Origin: Galbitalea soli
Lineage (GTDB): Bacteria > Actinomycetota > Actinomycetes > Actinomycetales > Microbacteriaceae
Assembly: GCF_010686725.1 (NCBI RefSeq)
Contig: NZ_JAAGWZ010000003.1
Span: forward strand, 62,001-126,000
Length of the DNA stretch: 64,000 nt
Direction: 5' to 3'
The translations under genes were made by a program, and so were the position numbers. Below the pieces are notes generated by a model, which worked only from the letters and a program-made list of their open reading frames with translations, had not been told where the DNA came from and ran no database searches. Shown here one piece after another: positions 43,571 through 53,475 of the stretch (position 1 is its first letter; every line of letters begins with the position of its first letter).

Positions 43571-45409
43571 GTGGCACTGACGACCCCCAGCCCGACCCTG
43601 CCGTCGCTCGCCGAGCGCACGGCCCCGCCGCACGCCGACGCGAGCGTGGTCGCCTGGGTCGCCTCCGTGGCCGAGCTGACCACCCCCGACGACATCGTAT
43701 GGTGCGACGGATCCCGCGCCGAGCACGATCGACTCACGGCCCAGATGGTCGCCAGCGGCACGCTGATCCCGCTGAATCCCGAGCGCCGCCCGAACAGCTT
43801 CCTGGCCCGCAGCCACCGCGACGACGTGGCGCGGGTCGAGTCCCGCACCTTCGTGTGCTCGGCCCGAGAGGAGGACGCCGGACCCACGAACAACTGGTGC
43901 GACCCCGCGGAGATGCGCCACACGCTCGGCCGGCTGTTCCACGGCAGCATGGCGGGCCGCACCCTGTATGTGATCCCGTTCTCGATGGGGCCGATCGGCA
44001 GCCCGCTCGCCGGGCTCGGCGTTCAGCTCACCGACTCGCCGTACGTCGTCGTGAGCATGGGAGTCATGACCCGGATGGGGTCCGCGGCGCTCGCCGAGAT
44101 CGGGCCGCACACCGAGTGGGTCGAGGCGGTTCACACCGTCGGCGCGCCGCTCGCCCCCGGCCAGCAGGACGTGGCCTGGCCGTGCAACCCCACCAAGTAC
44201 ATCTCGCACTTCCCCGAGGAACGCCAGATCTGGTCGTTCGGCTCCGCCTACGGCGGCAACGCGCTGCTGGCGAAGAAGTCGTTCGCGCTGCGGATCGCCT
44301 CCGTGCTCGCCCGAGACGAGGGCTGGATGGCCGAGCACATGCTCATCCTGAAGGTGACGAGTCCGGCCGGCCGCGCCTTCCACATTGCGGCGGCGTTCCC
44401 GAGCGCGTGCGGCAAGACGAACTTGGCGATGCTGCGGCCGAGCATCCCCGGGTGGCGGGTGGAGACTATCGGCGACGACATCGCGTGGATGCGGCCGGGC
44501 GCGGACGGCCGCCTGCGCGCGATCAACCCCGAGGCGGGCTTCTTCGGCGTCGCCCCGGGCACCTCGCCCGAGACCAACGCGGTCGCGATGGACACGATGT
44601 GGGGCAACACGATCTTCACCAACGTCGCCCTCGACGACGGCGGCGATGTCTGGTGGGAGGGCCTCACGCCCACGCCGCCTGCACACCTCGTCGATTGGCG
44701 CGGCGACGACTGGACGCCCCAGAGCGCGACGCCCGCCGCGCACCCCAACGCGCGATTCACCGTGCCCGCCGCGCAGTGCCCCACCATGGCGCCCGAGTGG
44801 GATGACCCCGCGGGCGTCGTCATCGACGCCATCGTGTTCGGCGGCCGCCGCCGCACCAATGTGCCGCTCGTCGTCGAGGCCCGCAACTGGGAGCACGGGG
44901 TGTTCATGGGCGCCACGATCGCCTCGGAGCAGACCGCCGCCGCCGAGGGACCGGTCGGCACCCTTCGTCGCGACCCCTTCGCCATGCTGCCGTTCTGCGG
45001 CTACAACATGGCCGACTACTGGGAGCACTGGCTCGAGATGGGCCGCACGCTCGCGGGCCACCAGCCGCCGCGCGTCTACCAGGTCAACTGGTTCCGGCGC
45101 GACGACGACGGCCGCTTCCTCTGGCCCGGATTCGCCGAGAACGCCCGCGTGCTGGAGTGGATCGCCGATCGCATCGACGGCCGGGTGGGCGGCGCCGACA
45201 CGGCGCTCGGGTGGATGCCCGCCCCGGGCGACCTCGACGTGGCGGGGCTCGACGTCTCCAGTGCCGACCTCGCGCGGCTGTTCGAGGTCGACGCGGCCGC
45301 GTGGCGCGCCGAGCTCGACGACACCGAGCGGTACTTCGCCGGTTACGGCGCGAAGCTTCCCGCGGAGCTGGACGCCCAGCTCCGCGACATCCGGGCACGG
45401 CTCGGCTGA
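43571..45409 (+). CDS. pckG: Phosphoenolpyruvate carboxykinase (GTP)
   Basis: A 612-residue enzyme that makes PEP from oxaloacetate with GTP, the first step of gluconeogenesis. Motifs: [20 protein letters not shown], the P-loop [13 protein letters not shown], kinase motif [24 protein letters not shown] and [10 protein letters not shown]. Length is as expected for the GTP family. The start is GTG 43571, five bases after AAGGAGG. A possible promoter lies at 43490-43518 (TTGCCT, 17 bases, TTAATT), weak. Confidence 0.95.
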   Translation: MALTTPSPTLPSLAERTAPPHADASVVAWVASVAELTTPDDIVWCDGSRAEHDRLTAQMVASGTLIPLNPERRPNSFLARSHRDDVARVESRTFVCSAREEDAGPTNNWCDPAEMRHTLGRLFHGSMAGRTLYVIPFSMGPIGSPLAGLGVQLTDSPYVVVSMGVMTRMGSAALAEIGPHTEWVEAVHTVGAPLAPGQQDVAWPCNPTKYISHFPEERQIWSFGSAYGGNALLAKKSFALRIASVLARDEGWMAEHMLILKVTSPAGRAFHIAAAFPSACGKTNLAMLRPSIPGWRVETIGDDIAWMRPGADGRLRAINPEAGFFGVAPGTSPETNAVAMDTMWGNTIFTNVALDDGGDVWWEGLTPTPPAHLVDWRGDDWTPQSATPAAHPNARFTVPAAQCPTMAPEWDDPAGVVIDAIVFGGRRRTNVPLVVEARNWEHGVFMGATIASEQTAAAEGPVGTLRRDPFAMLPFCGYNMADYWEHWLEMGRTLAGHQPPRVYQVNWFRRDDDGRFLWPGFAENARVLEWIADRIDGRVGGADTALGWMPAPGDLDVAGLDVSSADLARLFEVDAAAWRAELDDTERYFAGYGAKLPAELDAQLRDIRARLG

Positions 45410-45410
45410 C

Positions 45411-45453
45411 GAAGGCCAGCGGCCCGCTGCGTGGTGGCGCGGGCCGCTCCTTC
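45411..45453. terminator. Bidirectional terminator between pckG and the PAP2 gene
   Basis: Inner arms AGCGGCCCGC (45418-45427) and GCGGGCCGCT (45439-45448) are perfectly complementary; outer arms GAAGG and CCTTC extend the stem after a 2-base bulge. Confidence 0.75.
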
Positions 45454-45485
45454 GTGACCGAACGGCGCCGGCGGGAGACCCCGAG

Positions 45486-46229
45486 TCAGCTGCCCAGTGA
45501 GGGATCGACGACCGCGGTGCGCCGCGTGTCGAGGGCGATCACCCCGCCGAGCACGATGAGGGAGAGCGAGACGGAGGCGAGGGCGTCCGTCGGCCAGTGG
45601 TAGCCGAGGTAGACCCGGCAGACCACGGCGAGCGCGATGAGCACGATCGCGACGAGGAAGCCGGTCACGGTCGACGCGATGTGCTGCCGCCGCGAGAAGA
45701 CCAGGTAGGTCGTGATCAGCAGGAAGTCGCACGCCCCCATCACGTGCCCGGAGGGGAACGACGAGGTGTGGTCGACCCCGAACAGCATGTACTGGATCGG
45801 TGGGCGGTGGCGCCCGATGATCGGCGCCAGGATCTGCACGATGATGACGCCCGTCAGCGTTCCCGCCGCGAGCAGCACCGGCCGCCAGGCGTGCTTCGCC
45901 AGGAATCCCCAGAGCAGCACGGTCACCAGAATGATGATCGGCAGCGCGATGGGTCCGAACACGATGGCGACCGTGATCATGACCGTCGTGAGAGTGGGGG
46001 TGCGCAGCGTGCGCATGAACGACTCGATCGGTTGATCGATGACCGAGAGGTCATCCTTGCCGAGCACCGAGGTGAGGATCACGATGAACGCCACCAGCCC
46101 GACCGCCACCAGGATGATCGACCACAGGTACAGCCGACGCTTGGCGCTTGCGGGCATCCGCCGCTCCTCCACCATGAACTTCTCGTGGAATCGGCGAAGC
46201 CTCCCGGCGTCCTCGGTTGTCGCGGTCAT
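45486..46229 (-). CDS. PAP2-family membrane phosphatase
   Basis: A 247-residue membrane protein with about six helices and the phosphatase motifs: GRHRPP (motif 1 end), SFPSGH (motif 2, catalytic His) and CRVYLGYHWPTD (motif 3, Cys in place of the usual Ser, with Arg, His and Asp kept). Such enzymes act on lipid phosphates or undecaprenyl pyrophosphate outside the membrane. An N-terminal cytoplasmic stretch of about 28 residues is charged. Single gene. Confidence 0.88.
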   Translation of the reverse strand: MTATTEDAGRLRRFHEKFMVEERRMPASAKRRLYLWSIILVAVGLVAFIVILTSVLGKDDLSVIDQPIESFMRTLRTPTLTTVMITVAIVFGPIALPIIILVTVLLWGFLAKHAWRPVLLAAGTLTGVIIVQILAPIIGRHRPPIQYMLFGVDHTSSFPSGHVMGACDFLLITTYLVFSRRQHIASTVTGFLVAIVLIALAVVCRVYLGYHWPTDALASVSLSLIVLGGVIALDTRRTAVVDPSLGS

Positions 46230-46284
46230 GCGTGTCCTCCTCGTCGCGGGCGTTCTTCGATCGTACGGCGCGGGGGCGTCCGCG

Positions 46285-47097
46285 TCAGACGCGACTCGTC
46301 ACCGCGTCGCCGGAGAGGCGCTGGGCGAGGGCGACGGGGATGATCGCCACGACCGTGAGCACCGCCGCCACGACGTTCACGACGGGCGCCTGGTTGGGGC
46401 GGAACAGGTTGCCGAAGATCCACAGCGGCAGTGTCTGCACCGCGGGGCCGGCGGTGAAGGTGGTGACGACGATCTCGTCGAAGCTCAGCGCGAAGGCGAG
46501 CAGTGCCCCCGCGACGAGGGCACCGCGCACCTGGGGGAAGGTGACGTACCAGAAGGTCTGCCACCCGCTCGCGCCCAGATCGGAGGACGCCTCCTCGAGG
46601 CTCGTGCCGAGGCGGCGCAGCCGGGCCTGCACGTTGTTGAACACGATGACGATGCAGAACGTCGCGTGCCCGATGATCACGGTCGCGATTCCGAGGCCGA
46701 CCCCCAGCGGGCCGAGCAGCGAAGTGAAGGTCGCGTTGAGCGCGATACCGGTCACGATGCCGGGCAGCGTGATGGGGAGCACGACCAGGAAGCTGATCGT
46801 GGAGCGCCCGAAGAAGCGGTAGCGCTGCACCGCGAACGCGGCCATGCTGCCCAGCAGCAGGGCGATGGCGGTGGCGCTCAGCCCGGCGACCACCGAGGTG
46901 CCGAGCGCGCTCATCGCTCCGCTGCTCTGCGCCGCCCGCTGCCACCACTGCAGGGTGAAGCCGCTCGGCGGAAACCCGAAGGTGCGGGAGGTGTTGAACG
47001 AGTTGAGCACGACGAGCAGCAGCGGCACGTAGAGGAACGCCATGCCGAGGGCGAGCCAGACCCCGAGGCCGCGGCGGAGGGCGGTGGGCAGTCTCAT
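46285..47097 (-). CDS. ABC permease, PotC-like
   Basis: A 270-residue permease with six helices and the EAA loop (SLEEASSDLGASGWQTFWYV). Fourth gene of a polyamine/opine-type importer. Its start overlaps the stop of the PotB-like gene by 1 base. The ligand may be a polyamine, amino acid or other amine; the operon is preceded by a LysR-type box. Confidence 0.9.
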   Translation of the reverse strand: MRLPTALRRGLGVWLALGMAFLYVPLLLVVLNSFNTSRTFGFPPSGFTLQWWQRAAQSSGAMSALGTSVVAGLSATAIALLLGSMAAFAVQRYRFFGRSTISFLVVLPITLPGIVTGIALNATFTSLLGPLGVGLGIATVIIGHATFCIVIVFNNVQARLRRLGTSLEEASSDLGASGWQTFWYVTFPQVRGALVAGALLAFALSFDEIVVTTFTAGPAVQTLPLWIFGNLFRPNQAPVVNVVAAVLTVVAIIPVALAQRLSGDAVTSRV

Positions 47098-47924
47098 CAG
47101 ACGTTCTCCAATGCGCCGGTGCGCCGCATGGCGAGCAGGTAGAGGATGATCGCCGCGAGCGGGATCAGCGACAGCGCGGCCGCCATCGGCTGGTCGTTGG
47201 CGGTCACGAGCTGGCCGTAGATGACATTGGCCATCAGCTGGGTCTTACCGCCGACGATGCCGACCGCGATGTAGTCGCCGAGCGTGAGCGAGAAGGTGAA
47301 GATCGACCCCGCCGCGACCGCCGGGAACACGAGCGGCAGCACGACCGAGCGCAGCGTGCGCCAGGCCCCCGCGCCGAGGTCGAAGCTCGCCTCGAACAGC
47401 GAGTCGGGCACGCGGTCGAACCCCGCGAAGACGGGGATGATCATGTAGGGCAGCCACAGGAACGACAGCGTGATGATCGTGGCGGCCAGGCCGTATCCGG
47501 GGGAGTGGCCGCCGGTCATCCAGGCCACCGGGCCGTTCGGGGCGAGCAGCACGCGCCAGGCGTACGCCTTCACGAGATAGCTCGCCCAGAGCGGCGTCGT
47601 GACCGCGACGACGAGCGCCGTGCGAGCCACCGGCTGCGCCACCTTGCTCATGAAGAGCGCGATCGGGATGGCGATGACGGCATCGATCACCGTCACCGCC
47701 AGCGCCACCCCGATCGTGCGCAACGCCACCGTGCCGTACAGCGGGTCGACGAACAGCTGCTGCAGATTGCCGAGCGTGTAGACCTGAACGACCCGTCCGG
47801 TGAAGCCGTCGAGCGACCAGAAGGCCGAGACGAGCAGCACCGCGATGGAGCCCAGATACAGCACGACCAGCCAGAGCATCGGGATGCTCAGCAGCGCGGT
47901 CAGTCGAAGCCACCGTGCGTTCAT
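47097..47924 (-). CDS. ABC permease, PotB-like
   Basis: A 275-residue permease with six helices and the EAA loop (LFEASFDLGAGAWRTLRSVV). Start ATG 47924, two bases after the stop of the binding-protein gene. Pairs with the PotC-like protein. Confidence 0.9.
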   Translation of the reverse strand: MNARWLRLTALLSIPMLWLVVLYLGSIAVLLVSAFWSLDGFTGRVVQVYTLGNLQQLFVDPLYGTVALRTIGVALAVTVIDAVIAIPIALFMSKVAQPVARTALVVAVTTPLWASYLVKAYAWRVLLAPNGPVAWMTGGHSPGYGLAATIITLSFLWLPYMIIPVFAGFDRVPDSLFEASFDLGAGAWRTLRSVVLPLVFPAVAAGSIFTFSLTLGDYIAVGIVGGKTQLMANVIYGQLVTANDQPMAAALSLIPLAAIILYLLAMRRTGALENV

Positions 47925-47926
47925 CC

Positions 47927-49129
47927 CTACCCCTTGATCTGCTGCCAGGCGTTGACCCACTGGGTGTACGTCGTGCAGTCGCTCTTGCCGCTGCCGTCGA
48001 CGCAGTCCTTCTGCGGGGTGGTCCAGTAATGGATCTGGGCCGCGTACGACGCGTCGAGGGCGTGGTACGTCGTGCAGAAGTTCTTGTCGCTCGTCTGGTC
48101 GCAGGCAAGCGTCTGGGCGGGGGCCTCACCGAACCACTCGGCGACCTGCGCGTTCACCTTCGGCGAGGTGATCCAGTTCATCCACTCATACATGCAGTTG
48201 GGGTGCTTCGCCTTCGCGGAGACCATCCAGGTGTCCGACCATCCGGTCGCCCCCTCCGAGGGGAGCACGGTGTCGACCTTCACCTTCGCGTCGCTCTGCA
48301 CGAGGTTGGCGATCACCTGCCAGGTCGTGCCGATCACCGTGGTGCCGGACTCGAAGGCCTGCACCTCCTTGGTGTAGTCCGACCAGTACTCGCCCACGTT
48401 CTTGCTCTGCGCCTTGAGCAGGGTGACCGCGGCCGCGAGCTGCTTGGAGGTGAGCGCGTACGGGTCCTTGATGCCGAGCGACGGCTGCGTCTTCATGAGG
48501 TACAGCGCCGCATCGGCGATGTAGATCGGAGAGTCGTAGGCCGTCACCTTGCCGGCGTAGGGGCCCGACTTGTCGAAGACCGCGCTCCACGAGGTGGGGG
48601 CGGGCGAGACGACGGACGGGTTGTACATGAGGAGGTTCGCGCCCCAGCCGTGGGGGATCCCGTACATCTGGCCGCCCACCGAGTTCCACGACTTCTTCTT
48701 CAGGAAGTCGGAGATGGTCGCGTAGTTGGGCACGAGACTCGTGTTGACCGGTGCGACGTCGCCGCCGTATACGAGCCGCAGGGTTGCGTCGCCGGAGGCG
48801 GAGACGCCGTCGTACTGCCCGCTGCGCATGAGCTGCACCATCTCGTCGGAGGTGTTGCCGATCGTGGTGTGCACCTGGCAGCCGGTCTGCTGCTCGAAGG
48901 GATGCACCCAGTCCACGGTCTTGTCGTTGGTGCCGTCCTCGGCGTACCCCGCCCAGGCGATGAGGTTGAGCTGCCCCTCACCCGCACCCAGCTTCTTCAG
49001 CATCGGTACCTTCGGTACGGCCTGGGTCGTGCCGCCCGTGGTGGTGGCGGTCGAGCATCCGGCGAGCAGGACGGTGGCGGCGACGACCGCCGCAGCGGCC
49101 AGTCCCCACCGTGTCGTGATCTTTCTCAT
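47927..49129 (-). CDS. Polyamine-type solute-binding lipoprotein, PotD-like
   Basis: A 400-residue family 1 binding protein with signal peptide and lipobox LLAGC. The mature part shows LNLIAWAGYAEDG, GVSASGDATLRLVYGGDVAP and GIPHGWGANLLMYN, typical of PotD and related proteins. It has several cysteines in the C-terminal part (CDQ, FCTTY, DCVDG, DCTTY), unusual for the family and perhaps forming disulphides. Confidence 0.88.
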   Translation of the reverse strand: MRKITTRWGLAAAAVVAATVLLAGCSTATTTGGTTQAVPKVPMLKKLGAGEGQLNLIAWAGYAEDGTNDKTVDWVHPFEQQTGCQVHTTIGNTSDEMVQLMRSGQYDGVSASGDATLRLVYGGDVAPVNTSLVPNYATISDFLKKKSWNSVGGQMYGIPHGWGANLLMYNPSVVSPAPTSWSAVFDKSGPYAGKVTAYDSPIYIADAALYLMKTQPSLGIKDPYALTSKQLAAAVTLLKAQSKNVGEYWSDYTKEVQAFESGTTVIGTTWQVIANLVQSDAKVKVDTVLPSEGATGWSDTWMVSAKAKHPNCMYEWMNWITSPKVNAQVAEWFGEAPAQTLACDQTSDKNFCTTYHALDASYAAQIHYWTTPQKDCVDGSGKSDCTTYTQWVNAWQQIKG

Positions 49130-49155
49130 GGTGCACCTCTCGATTGTTGTCGGGT

Positions 49156-50277
49156 TCAGCTGTGATCGGTCGGAGCTGGCGTCGCGGCCGAGGCGGCGAT
49201 GCTGCGCATCGCGCTCTCGTGCCAGCGAAGGGTGACGTGGTCGGCGCGGCGCACCACGGCGGTGTCGGTGGGCTCGGAGTTGAGCAGGGTGGCGCTGAGG
49301 GTGAGACCCGCGGGGCCGGCGACGACCACGCGCGTGATCGAGCCCGCGTAGACGACGTCCTGCACGACCCCCGCGACCGTCACCTCGCCGGGCCCGGCGG
49401 CGGCGGACTCGCGGGGCACGACGGCGATCTTCTCCGGCCGTACCGCGAAGGCGCCGTCGCGCCCGAGCACGGCGCGCGCCGCCTCGCCGCTGATCACGTT
49501 GGAGGAGCCGACGAAGCCGGCGACGAACTGGGTGGCGGGATGCTCGTAGACCTCCTGAGCGCCACCGAGCTGCTCGATGCGACCGTTGTTGAACACGGCC
49601 AGCCGGTCGCAGAGCGTGAGGGCCTCATCCTGGTCGTGGGTCACGAACACGAAGGTGATGCCGACCTCGCGCTGGATCGACTTGAGCTCGAGCTGCATCT
49701 GCTCGCGCAGTTTGAGGTCGAGGGCGCCGAGCGGCTCGTCGAGCAGGAGCACGCGGGGCCGGTTGACGAGGGCTCGGGCGAGGGCCACACGCTGGCGTTG
49801 TCCGCCCGAGAGCTGGGTGGGCTTGCGGGCGCCGTGCTCGCCCAACCGCACCATGTCGAGGGCCTCACCCGCGCGCCGCCGGCGCTCCTGCGCGGCGACG
49901 CCGTGCACCCGGAGGCCGTACTCGACGTTCTGCTGCACCGTCATGTGCGGGAAGAGCGCGTAGTCCTGAAACACCGTGTTGACGTCGCGGCGGAACGGCG
50001 GAAGCGCGGTCGCGTCGCGGCCGTCGAGGATGACCTGGCCCGACGTGGGCGTCTCGAAGCCGGCGATCATCCGCAGCACCGTCGTCTTGCCCGAGCCGGA
50101 GGGACCGAGCATCGCGAAGAACTCGCCATCGGCCACGTCGAGGTCGACGCTGTCGACCGCGACGACCGATCCGAAGGTCTTGCGCAGGGAGCGCAGCGAG
50201 ATCTGCGGCGTGTCCGAATCCGTGTTCGTTCCCAGCGCCGCGGCCGGCGTACTGTCGCCGCGTTGTGTGTCCGTCAT
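49156..50277 (-). CDS. ABC ATPase, PotA-like
   Basis: A 373-residue ATPase. Walker A GPSGSGKTT (58-66), Q-loop NTVFQDYALFPHMT, signature LSGGQRQR, Walker B LLLDEPLGALD and H-loop VFVTHDQDEAL; a C-terminal TOBE-like domain follows from about 270. First gene of the operon; start ATG 50277 after GAGAGG. A LysR-type palindrome lies 65 bases upstream. Confidence 0.93.
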   Translation of the reverse strand: MTDTQRGDSTPAAALGTNTDSDTPQISLRSLRKTFGSVVAVDSVDLDVADGEFFAMLGPSGSGKTTVLRMIAGFETPTSGQVILDGRDATALPPFRRDVNTVFQDYALFPHMTVQQNVEYGLRVHGVAAQERRRRAGEALDMVRLGEHGARKPTQLSGGQRQRVALARALVNRPRVLLLDEPLGALDLKLREQMQLELKSIQREVGITFVFVTHDQDEALTLCDRLAVFNNGRIEQLGGAQEVYEHPATQFVAGFVGSSNVISGEAARAVLGRDGAFAVRPEKIAVVPRESAAAGPGEVTVAGVVQDVVYAGSITRVVVAGPAGLTLSATLLNSEPTDTAVVRRADHVTLRWHESAMRSIAASAATPAPTDHS

Positions 50278-50341
50278 TGCAGCCTCTCGGGTGAGCGCGC
50301 GCGATGCCGTCGCGGGCGTTCGACGGTCGCGAGGACCGTCG

Positions 50342-50354
50342 ATAGCAAAGCTAT
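50342..50354. promoter_or_regulatory. LysR-type box upstream of the pot operon
   Basis: ATAGCAAAGCTAT, a perfect 13-bp palindrome followed by GGCC on the plus strand. It resembles the two boxes at 51851 and 54309, though its inner spacing is 2 bases shorter (T-N9-A). Confidence 0.5.
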
Positions 50355-50420
50355 GGCCTCGAAGGCCCGCTGTCACCTAACCGTGGTCCCCCGCGAGTCC
50401 GCGTCGCGCTCGGGGCCGAC

Positions 50421-50843
50421 TCAGCTCGCCGCGCCCGCGATGTTGACCAGCCACTGCACGCCGAAACGGTCGACGAGCATCCCGAACCAGTCGCCCCACG
50501 GGGCCATGTCGAGCGGCATCGTGACGGTGCCGCCCTCGCTGAGCTTCTCGTAGTAGCCGCGGAGGGTGTCGGTGTCGTCGCTGCCGCCGCTCAGCGAGAC
50601 GCTGAAGTTGTCGCCGGGCGTGTAATTCATGTGCTGCGGAGTGTCGGAGGCCATGAGCACGAGCTCGCCCGGCGCGGTCAGCTGGGCGTGCATGACGAGG
50701 TCGTTCTCGGACGGGTCCTGCGCCGCGCCGAACTCGGCGAAGGTGCTGATCGCCACGTCGCCGCCGAAGATACCGTGGTAGAACTCGATCGCCTCGCGGG
50801 CGTTGCCGCGAAAGCCGAGGTAGGGGTTCAGTCGAATGGTCAT
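50421..50843 (-). CDS. PhnB-like VOC protein
   Basis: A 140-residue protein of the PhnB/DUF1338-like VOC group: RLNPYLGFRGNAREAIEFYH at the start, then FGAAQDPSENDLVMHAQL, GELVLMASD and the end GDWFGMLVDRFGVQWLVNI. Members are often of unknown function or resistance-like. Start ATG 50843 behind GAAGGAG; upstream open frame rejected. It lies between the pot operon and the LysR gene and is probably unrelated to them. Confidence 0.87.
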   Translation of the reverse strand: MTIRLNPYLGFRGNAREAIEFYHGIFGGDVAISTFAEFGAAQDPSENDLVMHAQLTAPGELVLMASDTPQHMNYTPGDNFSVSLSGGSDDTDTLRGYYEKLSEGGTVTMPLDMAPWGDWFGMLVDRFGVQWLVNIAGAAS

Positions 50844-50921
50844 GTCGTCGTCTCCTTCGTCTGTCGCGAGCGCGACGCGACCATTCTCGACCCCTCGGGC
50901 GCGCAGCACTAGGTTCTCCCT

Positions 50922-51854
50922 ATGACCCTTAATCAGCTGCGGGCGTTCCTCGCCGTCGCCCGCCTCGGGTCGTTCTCGGCCGCTGCCGTCGCCCTCGGCA
51001 TGACGCAGCCCTCGATCTCGGAGCTGGTGCGCCGCCTCGAGGAGGAGTACCGCCTCAAGCTCTTCGTACGCGGCGCGCGGCGCCTCAGCATCACGGCCGC
51101 CGGGGAGGGTCTGCTGCCGTTCGCCGAGCAGGCGGTGCAGGCGGCCGATCAGGCCGACAAGTCGCTGCGCTCGCTGACCTCGCTCACCGGCGGCGTCGCC
51201 ATCTTCGGTCTCCTCCGCAACGCCAATTACTACTTCCTCTCCCAGCTCATCGAGACTTTCCACACGCGCTACCCCGAGGTGCGCCTCAAGATCGTGGGCC
51301 TGAACTCGGTCGAGGTGGCCGAGGCCGTCGCGTCGGGCGATCTCGAGGCCGGACTCGTCGTGCTGCCGATCGACACCGACGGACTTCAGGTGCGTCCGCT
51401 CCTGCGCAGTGAGGTGATGTTCGTCTCGGCCGACCCGGAGCGCACCCGCGCCCCGATGACGATCGAGGGGCTCGCGGCGGCGCCGCTCGTGCTCTACGAC
51501 GCGCACTACGGATGGCGCGATCCGACGCGGCGGCAGCTCTCCGAGCGCGCCCAACTCGCCGGGGTCACGCTGGATGCGTCCGTCGAGGTCGAGCACGTGG
51601 AGTCGGCCCTCGGGGTGGTCGCGATGGGCGGTGGCGACACCATCGTGTCGCGGGCGATCGTCGAGAGCGCGACCTTCCCCTCGGGGCTGCACACCTCCGT
51701 CTTCGAGGAGCCGCTCTACGACACGATCGCGGTCGTGCAGCGGGTCGGAGCCGTGCTCTCGCCGGCGACCCGCGAGATCTCCCGTCTCGCGCAATCCATC
51801 CTGCTGGAGCACGCGGACCCCGCTGATCGTCTGGTGCCCGCGCCCCGCCCATAG
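50922..51854 (+). CDS. LysR-family transcriptional regulator
   Basis: A 310-residue LysR protein: N-terminal winged helix (LNQLRAFLAVARLGSFSAAA, then LGMTQPSISELVRRLEEEY) and an effector domain from about 90. Similar T-N11-A boxes upstream of the APC permease and HisD-like genes, and a related palindrome upstream of the pot operon, suggest that it controls all three. The box at 51851 overlaps its own stop codon. No divergent target gene, which differs from the usual LysR layout. Confidence 0.92.
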   Translation: MTLNQLRAFLAVARLGSFSAAAVALGMTQPSISELVRRLEEEYRLKLFVRGARRLSITAAGEGLLPFAEQAVQAADQADKSLRSLTSLTGGVAIFGLLRNANYYFLSQLIETFHTRYPEVRLKIVGLNSVEVAEAVASGDLEAGLVVLPIDTDGLQVRPLLRSEVMFVSADPERTRAPMTIEGLAAAPLVLYDAHYGWRDPTRRQLSERAQLAGVTLDASVEVEHVESALGVVAMGGGDTIVSRAIVESATFPSGLHTSVFEEPLYDTIAVVQRVGAVLSPATREISRLAQSILLEHADPADRLVPAPRP

Positions 51855-51865
51855 GGCAACCCAAT
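51851..51865. promoter_or_regulatory. LysR-type box upstream of the APC permease
   Basis: ATAGGGCAACCCAAT (T-N11-A), its TAG being the stop codon of the LysR gene. The adjoining ATGGCTCGGCC recurs as ATGGCTCGACC 32 bases downstream (51896), three helical turns away, perhaps a second contact site. Confidence 0.55.
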
Positions 51866-52000
51866 GGCTCGGCCAACACATCACCCACTTGTCGTATGGC
51901 TCGACCCTCCCTAGCGTGTGGATAACGCTCGCACCGCTCCACTCACCCCCACGCGCATCGGCCTCACCGCCGCGTGCCCGACGCACTTCGAGGAGTCCCC

Positions 52001-53473
52001 GTGGCCACCATCCCGCAGCAAGGCGCACCAGGAAAGCTGAAGAGAGAACTCCGGGTGGCGGATGCCGCCGCCTTCTCCGTCGGACTCATCGGCCCGGTCG
52101 GGGTCATGGCGCTCCTCGGTGCGGGTGCCGCGGCGATGCTCGGGGGCGGGGCCACCTGGGCGTTCATCTTCGCGCTCGTGGCCGTCGCCTTCGTCGCCTA
52201 CGGCTTCATCAAGCTGTCGCGCCACATCTCGCACACCGGTTCGGTCTACGCGACGGTCGGCCTCACGCTCGGCCCGCGCGCCGGGTTCATCGCCGGGTGG
52301 GCGCTCTTCCTCGGCTACGTGACGATCGGCGCCGGCTCGGGTATCGAGATCGGGCTCTTCGTCTCGCAGCTGCTCAAGGACTTCGGGCTCGCCTTCGATC
52401 CCGACTGGTTCTGGGTCACGGTCGTCGCGCTCGCACTCGTCGTGCTCGTCGGCCGTCGCGAGGTGCACACCATCACCCGACTGCTGCTCTTCGCCGAGCT
52501 CGCGGGCGCCGTGCTGGTGCTGATCCTCGACCTCGTCATCTTCGTCCGCGTCGGCACCGGTCACGCGCCGGGCACGCAGACCTTCTCGTGGGGGTTCCTC
52601 TCCCTCCCGCAGGGCACCGACATCACCCTCATCGCGGGGGCCGCGGTCTTCGGCTTCCTCGCCTTCGCGGGCTTCGAGGGCGCGGCGACCCTGGGCGAGG
52701 AGACCTCCAACCCCAAGCGCGACATCCCGCGCGCGCTCAAGGTGGCGATCGTCGTCGTGGGGGCGTTCTACCTCATCACGATCATCGCCCAGTCGATCGG
52801 CTACGGTCTCGACGCCAAGGGGATCAAGGCCTTCGGCGCGTCGAGCGCCCCCTACGGCGACCTCGCCCGGGCCTTCGTCGGCCCGTGGCTCGCCGACCTG
52901 CTCACGCTGTCGGCGACCATCAGCCTGTTCGCGATCTTCATCGGCACGATGGCCGGCGCGGCGCGCATCCTGTTCGCCCTGTCGCGCGACACCGGCAGCA
53001 GCAACCCGCTCACTCGCGTCTCGAAGCACGGCTCGCCGGTCAACGCCCTCACGGTGGTGGCCGTCCTCGCCCTCATCGTCGTCGCCATCGAGCGTCTGCT
53101 CTCCTACGCGGTGCTCGACGCGACCTTCTACGCCCTCACCATCGGCACGATCGCGCTCCTCGTCGCCTATGTGCTCGCGACGGTCGGCGCGATCCGCTTC
53201 CTGTTCTTCGGTAAGACGGCGGGCGGCGCCCCGCGCTGGCAGATCGTCGTGCCGATCCTCGCGCTCGTGCTCGTGGTCTACACGCTGTACAAGAACGCGG
53301 TCGGTCTGAGCGCGCCGTACAGCTACTTCCCGTACATGGTGGCCGTGTGGCTGCTCATCGGGCTGGCGATCACCTTCCGCCGCGGGCTCACCGCGACGAT
53401 CGGTCAGAACCTCGCGGCGATGAACACGCCCCAGCGCGACGCCGACGAGACCCTCGAGCCGGTGCGGGACTGA
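52001..53473 (+). CDS. APC-family amino acid/amine permease
   Basis: A 490-residue transporter with about 12 helices. The first helix contains GLIGPVGVMALLGAGAAAML and helix 6 has GFLAFAGFEGAATLGEET, the usual APC signatures. Start GTG 52001 after GAGGAG. The amidase gene follows 2 bases after the stop. Import of an amino acid or amine that feeds the amidase is likely. Confidence 0.9.
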   Translation: MATIPQQGAPGKLKRELRVADAAAFSVGLIGPVGVMALLGAGAAAMLGGGATWAFIFALVAVAFVAYGFIKLSRHISHTGSVYATVGLTLGPRAGFIAGWALFLGYVTIGAGSGIEIGLFVSQLLKDFGLAFDPDWFWVTVVALALVVLVGRREVHTITRLLLFAELAGAVLVLILDLVIFVRVGTGHAPGTQTFSWGFLSLPQGTDITLIAGAAVFGFLAFAGFEGAATLGEETSNPKRDIPRALKVAIVVVGAFYLITIIAQSIGYGLDAKGIKAFGASSAPYGDLARAFVGPWLADLLTLSATISLFAIFIGTMAGAARILFALSRDTGSSNPLTRVSKHGSPVNALTVVAVLALIVVAIERLLSYAVLDATFYALTIGTIALLVAYVLATVGAIRFLFFGKTAGGAPRWQIVVPILALVLVVYTLYKNAVGLSAPYSYFPYMVAVWLLIGLAITFRRGLTATIGQNLAAMNTPQRDADETLEPVRD

Positions 53474-53475
53474 CC

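Noticed and set aside
50844-52028. N-terminal extension of the PhnB-like protein across the LysR gene
   Set aside because: Antisense to a clear LysR gene; the MTIRLNPYL start at 50843 has a strong ribosome site.
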